Assembly (NCBI GenBank): GCA_036677805.1
Contig: JAVBVS010000011.1
Coordinates: 1-64,000, forward strand
Source: SIG78 sp036677805
Lineage (GTDB): Bacteria > Verrucomicrobiota > Lentisphaeria > Victivallales > Victivallaceae
DNA length: 64,000 nt
Direction of reading: 5' to 3'
Part shown: positions 41,039 to 49,612 of the stretch, in pieces
How the letters are laid out: each line of letters opens with the position of its first letter
Numbering within the stretch: the first letter of the stretch is position 1
Made by a program: the position numbers and the translations under genes
Notes under the pieces: generated by a model
The model's database searches: none
Told to the model about the DNA's origin: nothing
Seen by the model: only the letters and a program-made list of their open reading frames with translations

Positions 41039-42522
41039 GGTTCGTCCAGCATCCCCCGGAACTTATTCATCGCCTCAGCTCCGTCTTCCAGCCGACGGTC
41101 AACGGTTTCCCGCAGCCCATCATAGTCGAAGTCCGCCGGCAAAGCCTCCGGATGATTGAGGATTTTAAGCACTTCTCCCAGCTGGAGCACCGCTTCGGCC
41201 AATGTCCGGAACGCTTCGGCGTCCATCCCCGCGCCGACCTCGGTCCCGGCATACTCCTCGAAAAGCGCCTGACGTTCGATCAGGAAATCCAGAATTTCCG
41301 CCCGCAGCGAGCCGCTTTGCGCATCGAAATCCCGGGGATAATTGTCGCACCAGTATTCGAACCGCTCCTCCAGCAGATTGAAAAAAGCCGCCTCCTGCGC
41401 CGCATCGGCGAAGGCCAGCGGCGCTTCGCCGAAGGCCCGGCTGAAAAACTGATTAAAATCGAGCTCGTAGTTGCGGCAGCAGTCGAGCATGAACGCATCG
41501 ATCTCCACCGGCGTCAACGCCGTCTTGAGCTCCGGCAGCATCGCCTCCAGACTGCCGGTCGCTCCGGCGGAAATCGAAATTCCATCCGGCACCCCGGCGT
41601 CGCCTGCGTCCGCCTCATCGTCCTCGCCCGAACTCCAGACCAATGTGCTCAACTCATCATCGAACACGATTTCCGCCGGAGAATCCTCCAGCAGCAGTTC
41701 GTCAAGCGCCAGCGCCGGATGCTTCATCAGCTCCGGAACGCCGGCCAGCGTCATCCGCAACTGGTCGAGAATGCCGTCGCCCGCGCCGGGCCCGGCAAGC
41801 ACCGCGGCCAGCGCGGTTTCAAACTGCTCCCGATATTTCCGGCGGCGGCTTTCCGTCCGTTCCCGGCCATTGTCCAGACGAAAGGAAAAACGTCCGGCCG
41901 CATAATCGGCTACCGTCACCAGAAGCGCATCGCCCTCGGTGAATCCGGTCTCGCGGTAAAACGCCGTCATGTCGAAGACCGCGAGCGTCAGTTCGGGATT
42001 GGCCGATTCCCGCGCCGCGATGGTATTTTCGGGCGACTCCGCCACGAAGAAATCGAACAGACTCTCGGCGCCCATGAAAAGGTGGTAACGCAGCAGCATT
42101 TCCGCGTTGGCGCGGAAATTGCGCATCGCCATTTTCCGCCGCGCTCCGGACTCCTGCAGCACCGCCTCCGAGGGAAAGACCTCCTCCGCCATGAACGGCG
42201 CAAAACGATGCCCCGGCACCAGAATGCCGTGTTCGATTTCAAAGCCGTCCGGCGCAATCAGGAACTCGCCCTCCCGGAACGCCGTTGCCGCGCTCCGGAA
42301 TACGCCGCCCGGCGCCACCGCAATCAGATCGCTCCGGTTGCCGAGTTCGCGCACAATCCGGCTTTTCCACTGTTCGCACGCCTCTTCCGCCGGTTCCGGC
42401 ACGATGGCCAGCTCAGCCAGCACCATCTCCGGAGTGATCGGATCGGCATCCCGGCGCAACAGCTCATCGATCGCACCATCCACGGAAAGCCGCGGCCCGT
42501 TGTTGTCCCGTACCCTGATCAT
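41035..42522 (-). CDS. Hypothetical 495-residue protein in the nusA operon
   Basis: I do not recognise this protein. It is acidic with a helical N-terminus (AIDELLRRDADPITPEMVLAELAIV...QWKSRIVRELGNRSDLIAVAPGGVFRS) resembling a small winged-helix unit, a middle beta-rich part (EFLIAPDGFEIEHGILVPGHRFAPF), an acidic linker (EDDEADAGDAGVPDG), and a helical C-terminus. No membrane segments or signal. It sits between truB and the DinG-like helicase with 4-base overlap to the latter, which suggests a helper role in nucleic acid metabolism. Confidence 0.78.
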   Translation of the reverse strand: MIRVRDNNGPRLSVDGAIDELLRRDADPITPEMVLAELAIVPEPAEEACEQWKSRIVRELGNRSDLIAVAPGGVFRSAATAFREGEFLIAPDGFEIEHGILVPGHRFAPFMAEEVFPSEAVLQESGARRKMAMRNFRANAEMLLRYHLFMGAESLFDFFVAESPENTIAARESANPELTLAVFDMTAFYRETGFTEGDALLVTVADYAAGRFSFRLDNGRERTESRRRKYREQFETALAAVLAGPGAGDGILDQLRMTLAGVPELMKHPALALDELLLEDSPAEIVFDDELSTLVWSSGEDDEADAGDAGVPDGISISAGATGSLEAMLPELKTALTPVEIDAFMLDCCRNYELDFNQFFSRAFGEAPLAFADAAQEAAFFNLLEERFEYWCDNYPRDFDAQSGSLRAEILDFLIERQALFEEYAGTEVGAGMDAEAFRTLAEAVLQLGEVLKILNHPEALPADFDYDGLRETVDRRLEDGAEAMNKFRGMLDEP

Positions 42523-42542
42523 CCTGCTCTGTCCCCGAATGT

Positions 42543-43301
42543 TTATGCCGGAAGCCTGAGAAGCTGCGCTTTTTCATGAAGGAATTTGCGCACATAAACT
42601 TCCAGATCGGCCTGTTCCCATGTTTTCAGCATATCCACCGTCACCGCGTCCGCCAGGGCGAACGCCCCGCTCTGAATCCGGCGCAGCTGATACAGCACCG
42701 CGCCGCACCCCGCCCGGCGGCCGATGTCCGCCGCCAGCGTCCGGATGTAAGTTCCTTTGGAGCAGCGCACCGTGAAATCGCAGTACGGAATCGCCACGCG
42801 CGCAATGTCGATGGCGTGAATCGTGATCGGCTTGGGTTCGCGGTCGACTTCGACTCCGGCCCGCGCCAGTTCATAGAGCTTTTTGCCGCCCTGCTTCACC
42901 GCCGAAACCATCGGCGGCACCTGAAGTTGTTCGCCGACGAATCCGGCCATGATTTCGCGCAGCCGTCCTTCGTCGACCTGACTGTAGTCGCTTTCCCGAA
43001 TCACCGTGCCGTCCATATCCTCGGAATCGGTTTCGGTCCCGAGCAACAGCGTCGCCTCGTAAGTCTTGTCGGCCCCGCTGAGCTGGCCGCTCGCCCGGGT
43101 AAAACTCCCCAGCACCAGCACCAGCAACCCGGTCGCCGCCGGATCGAGCGTCCCGCAATGCCCGACTTTCGGCACATTGAACCGGGCCCGCACGAAATTC
43201 ACCACGTCAAAACTGGTCCATTCTTTCGGCTTGTCCACCAGCAGAATGCCGCTGGTGGAAAAAATCGGCAGCCGATGCCGATTGGGATCAAATTTCCTCA
43301 T
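42543..43301 (-). CDS. truB: tRNA pseudouridine(55) synthase TruB
   Basis: The 252-residue protein shows the TruB signature: GILLVDKPKEWTSFDVV, VGHCGTLDPAATGLLVL with catalytic Asp53, and KTYEATLLLGTETDSEDMDG, then CSKGTYIRTLAADIGRRAG. It modifies U55 of tRNA. It lacks a PUA-like extension beyond about residue 240, as in short TruB proteins. GAGG lies four bases before the ATG. It is in the classical nusA-infB-rbfA-truB order. Confidence 0.97.
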   Translation of the reverse strand: MRKFDPNRHRLPIFSTSGILLVDKPKEWTSFDVVNFVRARFNVPKVGHCGTLDPAATGLLVLVLGSFTRASGQLSGADKTYEATLLLGTETDSEDMDGTVIRESDYSQVDEGRLREIMAGFVGEQLQVPPMVSAVKQGGKKLYELARAGVEVDREPKPITIHAIDIARVAIPYCDFTVRCSKGTYIRTLAADIGRRAGCGAVLYQLRRIQSGAFALADAVTVDMLKTWEQADLEVYVRKFLHEKAQLLRLPA

Positions 43302-43392
43302 AAAACCTCAATTGCTGTCATCTTCGCCGCCGCTTGCGATCGGACTCCGACCGGATGCGCCCGGCAGGCTACGCCCCGCTTTCCGCCCCGGG

Positions 43393-44403
43393 TTACCGGG
43401 GGGCCCCGGCGAACAGATTGGCGGATTCGCGTTCCAGAATGGCTTCGACCTCTTCAAAACCGGCGGCGGCAACGGTCATGCCCGCCGCCATCGCATGGCC
43501 TCCGCCGTGATATTTGTGCGCCAGCTCCACCACCGGCACCGCCGGATTCTTGGAGCGCATCGAAACCCGGAAAGCCGGGTCGCGCCGGGAAATCAACGCC
43601 ACCACCTCCGCGCCGGCGATGGCCCGCAGCATATCGATCACACCCTCGGCGTTGCGCATATCGAAATCGTATTTCTGCAACAATTCCGGCGTCACCACCG
43701 CCCACGCCATCCGGCCGTTCTCAGCCCAGCGCACATGGTGGCTCAGCAATTCGGCCTCGAACAGTTGCTGGCGGTAGGGTTTGTTGAAAAAAATCTGATT
43801 GACCACCCGGTTCAGCGACGCTCCGGCATCAAGCAGCCGCGCCGCACTGCGGAAGGTATCCGCCGCCGTATTGTCGAACCGGAAGCCGCCGGTATCGGTC
43901 ACCAGTCCCAGCAACAGCCAGTCGGCCGCCGCCCGCGGGATGGCGGTTCCGGAGGATTCACACACCTGAAGCACCACTTCCGCCGTCGCCGCGACGAATT
44001 GCAGGCAATTCCATGCGCCGAAGCCGGGATTGTCGGGGTGGTGGTCGATCACCAGCAGTTTGGCCCGCAGCGCCTCGGGAACGCCGCCCTCCGGACCGAA
44101 GCCCGCCCGCGCCGCAATCGCCGTATCCAGCAATACCGCCAGATCGAACGCCGCCCAGTCCGGCGGCGGTGCCGTCAGGAATTCCGCCGCCCGGAGCCGA
44201 TACAACTCGGGAATGCCGTCCGGCAACAGCACGGTCGGAGTTTTCCCGCACGACCGCAGGAATTCGGCCAATCCCAGCGTCGAACCGATCGCATCGCCGT
44301 CCGGTTTGAGGTGGGCCGCCAGCAGCGGCCGTTCCGCCGCCAGCAACCGGGCGAAGGTCGCCCCGGGCCACTCAGCGGTTGCCGTGGTCGTCATGGTCGT
44401 CAT
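43393..44403 (-). CDS. nrnA: DHH-family phosphoesterase (NrnA-like nanoRNase / pAp phosphatase)
   Basis: The 336-residue protein has HLKPDGDAIGS (motif I), LLDT (motif II), VIDHHPDN (DHH motif III), LVTDTGGF (motif IV) and the C-terminal DHHA1 motif HGGGHAMAAG. Such proteins degrade short oligoribonucleotides and 3'-phosphoadenosine-5'-phosphate. Position between rbfA and truB matches many bacteria. The start at 44403 overlaps the rbfA end by 32 bases, with AAGGGG just upstream; 44394 is an alternative. Confidence 0.9.
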   Translation of the reverse strand: MTTMTTTATAEWPGATFARLLAAERPLLAAHLKPDGDAIGSTLGLAEFLRSCGKTPTVLLPDGIPELYRLRAAEFLTAPPPDWAAFDLAVLLDTAIAARAGFGPEGGVPEALRAKLLVIDHHPDNPGFGAWNCLQFVAATAEVVLQVCESSGTAIPRAAADWLLLGLVTDTGGFRFDNTAADTFRSAARLLDAGASLNRVVNQIFFNKPYRQQLFEAELLSHHVRWAENGRMAWAVVTPELLQKYDFDMRNAEGVIDMLRAIAGAEVVALISRRDPAFRVSMRSKNPAVPVVELAHKYHGGGHAMAAGMTVAAAGFEEVEAILERESANLFAGAPR

Positions 44404-44764
44404 GCTCCCCTTCCCGCTCCAGATCGCCGAGAATGGCGAGCACCCGGTCGCCGGCGGCGACCCGGGTGTCGAGCCGGAAGGTTAAGACCGGCGTATGCTT
44501 GAATCCCAGTTCATGGGCAAGATCATGCTGCAGCTCTTTGCGCGCCGCGTTCAGATTTTCCAGCACCTGGCGCCGCTCCGCCCGGCCACCGCCGAACACG
44601 CTGACGCTGACCGTGGCATTGCGCAAATCCACCGAGGTGCGCACTTCGGTCACCGACACCAGCACCGCCGGCGACGGCGCAATCAATCCGCGCGTGATCT
44701 GTTCCCCCAGCACACGCTTCAAAAGTTCATTCACCCGGATCAACCGGTCAGGGGCTCCACTCAT
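44372..44764 (-). CDS. rbfA: Ribosome-binding factor A
   Basis: The 130-residue protein matches RbfA: RLIRVNELLKRVLGEQITRG, VSVTEVRTSVDLRNATVSVSVFG, then LNAARKELQHDLAHELGFKHTPVLTFRLDTRVAAGDRVLAIL. It helps process the 16S rRNA 5' end and 30S maturation. The C-terminus is a short His/Asp-rich tail (EHDDHDDHGNR), which overlaps the next gene's start. An in-frame GTG one codon upstream of the ATG is an alternative start. Confidence 0.95.
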   Translation of the reverse strand: MSGAPDRLIRVNELLKRVLGEQITRGLIAPSPAVLVSVTEVRTSVDLRNATVSVSVFGGGRAERRQVLENLNAARKELQHDLAHELGFKHTPVLTFRLDTRVAAGDRVLAILGDLEREGEHDDHDDHGNR

Positions 44765-44807
44765 CACTCCACACTCCCGCTGCCACGCTCAAACCGTCGG
44801 ACGACGC

Positions 44808-46928
44808 TTACAGCGTCGCCTTCCGGAGTTCGATTTCGTACAAGTCAATCACGTCGCCTTCGACAAAGTCGGCGAAGTTGTCGAGGCGAATGCCGCATTC
44901 CAGCCCGACCCGGACTTCCTTCACATCATCCTGAAAGCGGCGCAACGAAACGACTTCGCCGTTGTAAATCAGCTGCTGATTGCGGAACACCCGCGCCTTG
45001 CAGCCGACCTTGACCAGTCCGCTTTCGACCATGCATCCGCAAACCTTGGGGCCCTTGGTCAGTTCGAAAATCTGGAGAATCCTGGCCTTGCCCAGTTCTT
45101 TCTCGCGCTTTTCCGGCTCCAGCCGGCCGGTCAGGGCGTCGGTAATATCCTCGAGCAGTTCGTAAATGATGCTGTAGAGCCGGATTTCAACCTTGGATTT
45201 TTCGGCCAGATCGTTGACGCCGGGATTGACCCGGACGTGGAACCCGACCACAATCGCATCGCTCGCCGCCGCCAATGTCACATCGTTTTCGGTGATCGCG
45301 CCGACGCCGTTCATCACGATTTCGATCCCGATCTTGTCCGACGGCAGCTGCTTCAGCGACTGCTCGATCGCTTCGCCGGAACCGCGCACGTCCGATTTGA
45401 TGATCAGCCGCAGCATCTTGTGCTCCTGCTGATTGAGCTTGCTGAACAAATCCTCGGCGCTGCTGATGGTCTGGCTGGCCAGATGCAGCGCGCGGTTGGC
45501 TGAGCGGCGCCGCTCAGCCTCAAGCCGGGCGGCCTTTTCGGAAACGCAGACTACCATCTTGTCCCCGGCTTCGGGAATGCCGGACAGCCCGACCAGTTTG
45601 ACCGGCGTGCTCGGCCCCGCCGCCTTCATCCGTCCGCCATGGTCGTTGATCAGCGTCTTGATCCGGCCGAAATGTTCGCCCATCAGGACGATGTCGCCGA
45701 CCGACAGCGTTCCGCGCTGGATCAACACGCTCGCCGTCGGGCCGAGACCGTTCTCCATCTGGGCTTCCAATACCGTACCGGACGCCGGACGTTTCGGATC
45801 GGCCTTCAAACCGAGCATTTCGGACTCCAGCAGGATGCGGTCGAGGAGGTTGTCCATGCCCTCGCCGGTCTTGGCCGAAACCCGCACCGTGCCGACTTCG
45901 CCGCCCCAGTCTTCGCTCATCAGATTGTTCTGCTGCATATGGAGCAGAACTTTGTCGGGATTGGCGTTGGGCAGATCGATCTTGTTGATCGCCACGATGA
46001 TCGGCACCTTGGCCGCCAGCGCGTGATTCATCGCCTCGACCGTCTGCGGCATGAAGCCGTCGTCGGCGGCGACCACCAGAATCACCAGGTCGGTCACATT
46101 GGCCCCACGCGCCCGCATGTTGGTGAAAGCCGCGTGTCCGGGAGTGTCGATGAAGGTGATCGGCTTGCCCTTGAAGATCACCGTCGAAGCCCCGATGTGC
46201 TGCGTAATCCGGCCCGCCTCGCCATCGACGACATGGGTATGACGAACTTTGTCCTGAAGCGACGTCTTGCCATGGTCGACGTGACCCATGAAGGTCACCA
46301 CCGGCGGCCGTTCCTTCACGCTCTTTTCGGTTTCCGGCGGCGCCGGCATTTCGTATTCGTTGTCCGCGCCGTTCGCGGGAGCCGGATGGGCGACCTCCGG
46401 CTTCACGATCTCCAGCTCCAGCCGGAGATTCTTCAACAGCTTGCGCAGCACCGTCTCGGCAATGGCCTGATTGATGCTCAGCAATTCGCCGATTTTCATC
46501 AATTCCGCAATGATTTCATTGGGCTTGCGGCCCAAGGTTTCGGCCACGTTCTTGACGATGAAGGGGGGCGACAGCCGGACCACCGCGCCCGGCGCCACCG
46601 CGACGCCTTCGCCGTCGGCGGCATGGTCTTCACGGCCGCCGCGGCCGGGCTTGCCGCCCTTGGCCGCGGGCGCGCGGTCGACATCCTCCTTGCCGCGGAC
46701 CTTGGTCCGGGCGCGGGGACGCTCCTCTTCCTCTTTGATCACCACCGGCACTTCCTCTTCCCCGCGGTAGAGATCGTCGAAATAAGCTTCGATCAACTCC
46801 ACCATGTCATCGGGAATCGGAGAACTGGCGGCCGTCACCTCGACGCCCTGCCGGGCCAGCTCGGCGATGATCTCCTCGACGGAAACCTTGTAAGTTTCCG
46901 CAAGGTCTTTGACTTTCAATTTCTTCAT
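44808..46928 (-). CDS. infB: Translation initiation factor IF-2
   Basis: The 706-residue protein has two N-terminal IF2N helical units (KKLKVKDLAETYKVSVEEIIAEL; PPFIVKNVAETLGRKPNEIIAELMKIG), a charged linker, and a G domain with GHVDHGKT (215-222), DTPGHAAF, NKIDLP and SAKTGEG, then domains II-IV ending ECGIRLDNFADFVEGDVIDLYEIE. It delivers fMet-tRNA to the 30S subunit. It is somewhat short because the linker is reduced. AAGGAG precedes the ATG. Confidence 0.98.
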   Translation of the reverse strand: MKKLKVKDLAETYKVSVEEIIAELARQGVEVTAASSPIPDDMVELIEAYFDDLYRGEEEVPVVIKEEEERPRARTKVRGKEDVDRAPAAKGGKPGRGGREDHAADGEGVAVAPGAVVRLSPPFIVKNVAETLGRKPNEIIAELMKIGELLSINQAIAETVLRKLLKNLRLELEIVKPEVAHPAPANGADNEYEMPAPPETEKSVKERPPVVTFMGHVDHGKTSLQDKVRHTHVVDGEAGRITQHIGASTVIFKGKPITFIDTPGHAAFTNMRARGANVTDLVILVVAADDGFMPQTVEAMNHALAAKVPIIVAINKIDLPNANPDKVLLHMQQNNLMSEDWGGEVGTVRVSAKTGEGMDNLLDRILLESEMLGLKADPKRPASGTVLEAQMENGLGPTASVLIQRGTLSVGDIVLMGEHFGRIKTLINDHGGRMKAAGPSTPVKLVGLSGIPEAGDKMVVCVSEKAARLEAERRRSANRALHLASQTISSAEDLFSKLNQQEHKMLRLIIKSDVRGSGEAIEQSLKQLPSDKIGIEIVMNGVGAITENDVTLAAASDAIVVGFHVRVNPGVNDLAEKSKVEIRLYSIIYELLEDITDALTGRLEPEKREKELGKARILQIFELTKGPKVCGCMVESGLVKVGCKARVFRNQQLIYNGEVVSLRRFQDDVKEVRVGLECGIRLDNFADFVEGDVIDLYEIELRKATL

Positions 46929-46953
46929 GAATGCATCACTCCTTGACGGCCGA

Positions 46954-48192
46954 TTATTCCTGATTCAGATTATCCCAGGCTTCGCGCAGTTCACCGGCGT
47001 CGATATCCGGCAGCCCGAGCAAATCCTCAAATTCGGCGGCACGCAAATCCGCAGTACTCAAATAGCCGTTGGCCACCAGCACCCGGGCAGTCGCCCGCGA
47101 CACGCCGAAGGACTCAGCCAGTTCATCCACGGCATGCATGATCTTATCTTCCAGACTTTCGGTCTTGGGACCTTCGTCGGTTTGAATGTTGATATTCCAG
47201 CCGATCAGCTTCGACGACAACCGCACGTTCTGGGCGCGCTTGCCGAACGCCAGCTTGGACTGTTCCGGCGTCACATGAACCACCAGTTCACGCCGGGCGT
47301 CGTTGACTTCGACCGACTGGATCGCGGCCGGCTGCAGCGCATTGGCGGCATACTGCTTGATGTTGTCGCTCCAGGGGACGATGTCGACCCGCTCCATCCC
47401 GAGCTCCTTGGTGATCTCCTTGACCCGGGTGCCGCGCACTCCGACGCAGGCGCCGACCGGATCGATGCGGTCGTCGGTCGACATCACCGCAACCTTGCTG
47501 CGGCTGCCGGCTTCGCGGGCGATGCCCATGATCTTGACCGTGCCGTCGTGGATTTCACTGACTTCGCGCTCGAACAATGCGCGCACGAAGTCCGGATGGC
47601 TGCGCGAGACGATCAGGCTTGGCCCGGAGGTTTCGGTGTCGACCTTGAGCAGCACCGCATGGATGTTTTCGCCGGGCATGTACTGTTCGCCGGGAATCTT
47701 GTCCTTGGGACCGAGTACGCCTTCGGCTTTCTGGAAGGTGATGATCAGCGAACCGGTTTCAAAACGGCGCACGGTGCCGTTCAGGATATGGCCGATGCGG
47801 TCTTCGAATTCTCCCCGGACAATTTCCTTTTCGGCCTTGCGCAGCTGCTGCATGATCGCCTGCTTGGCGCTCTGTGCGGCGATGCGGCCGAAGTTGCGCG
47901 GCGTCACTTCCCAGTCGACGATGTCGCCGACCTTGGCTTCGGGAAAGCGTTCCTGAGCCCGCGCCAGAATCAACTGGTCGTTGTTGGGCAGCCCGTCGAC
48001 GACTTCAAGCTTGGCCCAGGCGCGGATATCGCCGGTTTTGGGATCGACCTTGACCGTGAGGTCGCTGGCCGGATGAATGCTTTTCTTGGATGCGGAAAGA
48101 ATGGCGGCTTCGAGCGCGCCGACCAGCTGTTCGCGATTGATGCCGCGTTCCTGCTCGATATATTCCAAAATGGTCAAAAGTTCGCTGTTCAT
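46954..48192 (-). CDS. nusA: Transcription termination/antitermination protein NusA
   Basis: The 412-residue protein has the N-terminal RNAP-binding domain (MNSELLTILEYIEQERGINREQLVGALEAAILSASKK), S1 domain (GHILNGTVRRFETGSLIITF), KH domains (VGACVGVRGTRVKEITKELGMERVDIVPW; LAFGKRAQNVRLSSKLIGWNINI) and one C-terminal helix-hairpin-helix (VSRATARVLVANGYLSTADLRAAEFEDLLGL). AGGAGA lies upstream. It is the first gene of the operon; rimP, usually directly upstream, is not found here. Confidence 0.97.
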   Translation of the reverse strand: MNSELLTILEYIEQERGINREQLVGALEAAILSASKKSIHPASDLTVKVDPKTGDIRAWAKLEVVDGLPNNDQLILARAQERFPEAKVGDIVDWEVTPRNFGRIAAQSAKQAIMQQLRKAEKEIVRGEFEDRIGHILNGTVRRFETGSLIITFQKAEGVLGPKDKIPGEQYMPGENIHAVLLKVDTETSGPSLIVSRSHPDFVRALFEREVSEIHDGTVKIMGIAREAGSRSKVAVMSTDDRIDPVGACVGVRGTRVKEITKELGMERVDIVPWSDNIKQYAANALQPAAIQSVEVNDARRELVVHVTPEQSKLAFGKRAQNVRLSSKLIGWNINIQTDEGPKTESLEDKIMHAVDELAESFGVSRATARVLVANGYLSTADLRAAEFEDLLGLPDIDAGELREAWDNLNQE

Positions 48193-48359
48193 ACCCCTGA
48201 CTCTCCTGTATTACAAACGGTTGACGGTTTGCCGGCCGAACAATAATAAAAAAAGCGGGCGGAAATCCAGACCCACTTTGCACCTCGCACTGTTTTGCCG
48301 TTTTTCAGTTCTGCAATCGGGCGGCACGGCGCAATGCCGAAGCCTGCGCAATCTCGCCC
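48193..48359 (-). promoter_or_regulatory. nusA operon 5' leader with structured RNA
   Basis: The leader of about 167 bases has no credible ORF. It holds a hairpin capped by UUCG (48329-48349; 5-bp outer stem), then a terminator-like hairpin with a U-run at 48247-48277, then the nusA ribosome site. Such leaders allow feedback by NusA on its own synthesis. rimP is not encoded here. Confidence 0.6.
48247..48277 (-). terminator. Attenuator-like terminator in the nusA leader
   Basis: On the minus strand AGTGGG pairs with CCCGCT (one G-U pair), with an inner GG/CC pair around a small loop, followed by a T-rich stretch (TTTTTTT). It sits 55 bases before the nusA ATG and about 80 bases after the predicted transcription start, as expected for an attenuator. 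Confidence 0.65.
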
Positions 48360-48365
48360 TCTCTA

Positions 48366-48394
48366 TAATATACAGGAAAAAATGTAAAGTATCA
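48366..48394 (-). promoter_or_regulatory. Promoter of the nusA-infB-rbfA-nrnA-truB operon
   Basis: Minus-strand TTGATA (48394-48389), 17-base spacer, TATATT (48371-48366). It is the only promoter seen upstream of nusA. Confidence 0.78.
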
Positions 48395-48428
48395 AGGGCA
48401 AAACCTTTTTTTTATGAAAGTTTTGCCC
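48395..48428. repeat. Inverted repeat abutting the nusA promoter
   Basis: GGGCAAAAC (48395-48403) and GTTTTGCCC (48420-48428) form a perfect 9-bp inverted repeat with a 16-base AT-rich loop, directly upstream of the -35 box. It may end transcription from the hydrolase gene at 48539 or serve as a regulator site. The stretch 48429-48538 holds no gene; it contains a perfect palindrome TTCCGGTACCGGAA at 48515-48528. Confidence 0.5.
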
Positions 48429-48538
48429 GATTCGTTTCACCGCGAATCCGATTTGCCGTTTTTCCCGGAAACCGCGCGCGACATTTCCCGGGCCATCCGG
48501 CATTTTCCGCATGCTTCCGGTACCGGAACAGGCTGCCG

Positions 48539-49537
48539 TCAGGCCTCGGCCGCAGCGAACTCCAGCACCGGCGCGCCCACGGCAAAATCCACCCGGTAAA
48601 CGCCGCCGGTAACCGGATAGGTGACCACATGGCGCTGATCGAAATCGTCGGGGCCCGGCAACACGCTGATGAACTCCCCGCGTTCGGCGATATAAGGCTT
48701 GCCGTATTCGGCGATCACATAGGGCCGGTCGCCGACCGCGTGTCCGGTGGTGATCAGCACGATGCCGTCGACCATCGCCGGCGTGACGAAGTGGCCCGCC
48801 GGACGGAATCCCGCCGCGATCATATTGCGGAAAATCAGAATCTTGTCGGTCACGCTGCAGTAATCGTCATCCAACCCGTGCACGATCACCACCTGATTGG
48901 CGGAGTTGCGCTGGAATTGAAGCGCCAGATGCGCCGGATTGCCCGGATCGCGAATCTCGCGCATCGCCGGCGAAAGGTAATTCGCCGCACCGGGATCGGG
49001 CGAATAATGGGCGTTCAGCCGGCCGACGCCGAAGGCGATATCGTCGGTCAGTCCCGGCATGCCGCAAAGGTCGATCACGCAGCCGAAGCTCTGCGGCGCC
49101 AGCTTGTTGACCATCAGCGAGACATTGCCGCCGCCGGATGCGCCCGCGGCGTAGCAGCGGCGCGGATTGTACCGGACGCCGCGCTCCGCCAACAGTTTCC
49201 GCACATGGTAGAGCGCCCGCAGACAGTCCATCGCCTGCAGCGGACCGTGATCGTAAGGCTCCGGATCGTCCTGGGTCCAGCCGCTTTGCAGGTAGTTCAC
49301 GCTGATGCAGATCAAATTGAATTTATCGCACAGAATGTCGCACCACGGCGCGGTCAGCTTCCAGGTGCCGCCCCAGTTGTGCGAGAGCAGCATCAGCCCG
49401 GTATTGCCGTTGATTCCGGCCGTCGGCTCCTTGACATACATTTCCACCTGCCGCGGCCCGGGTTTGAAACGATATTCCTGTCCCGGAAATTCCGCCATCA
49501 GCGGCAGCACCGTCTGCATCGGTCCTGTAAAACGCAT
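48539..49537 (-). CDS. Alpha/beta hydrolase (prolyl-oligopeptidase / esterase-like)
   Basis: The 332-residue protein has GLMLLSHNWGGTW (oxyanion region), ICISVNYLQSGWTQDDP, and the nucleophile elbow CYAAGASGGGNVSLM. A later VVIVHGLDDDYCSV supplies the acid, and the TTGHAVGDRP region may supply the His. It resembles DUF2920-like and esterase proteins. No signal peptide is seen. The substrate is unknown. ATG at 49537 has AGGGG 7 bases upstream, with an in-frame GTG one codon earlier. It lies 75 bases after the GHMP kinase gene. Confidence 0.75.
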   Translation of the reverse strand: MRFTGPMQTVLPLMAEFPGQEYRFKPGPRQVEMYVKEPTAGINGNTGLMLLSHNWGGTWKLTAPWCDILCDKFNLICISVNYLQSGWTQDDPEPYDHGPLQAMDCLRALYHVRKLLAERGVRYNPRRCYAAGASGGGNVSLMVNKLAPQSFGCVIDLCGMPGLTDDIAFGVGRLNAHYSPDPGAANYLSPAMREIRDPGNPAHLALQFQRNSANQVVIVHGLDDDYCSVTDKILIFRNMIAAGFRPAGHFVTPAMVDGIVLITTGHAVGDRPYVIAEYGKPYIAERGEFISVLPGPDDFDQRHVVTYPVTGGVYRVDFAVGAPVLEFAAAEA

Positions 49538-49612
49538 CACTAAACCCCTGTTTTCATTCGATTGCCGATTGATATGCTTTCGGGTTTCGCCGAAAATTTC
49601 CGTCCCCGCGCC

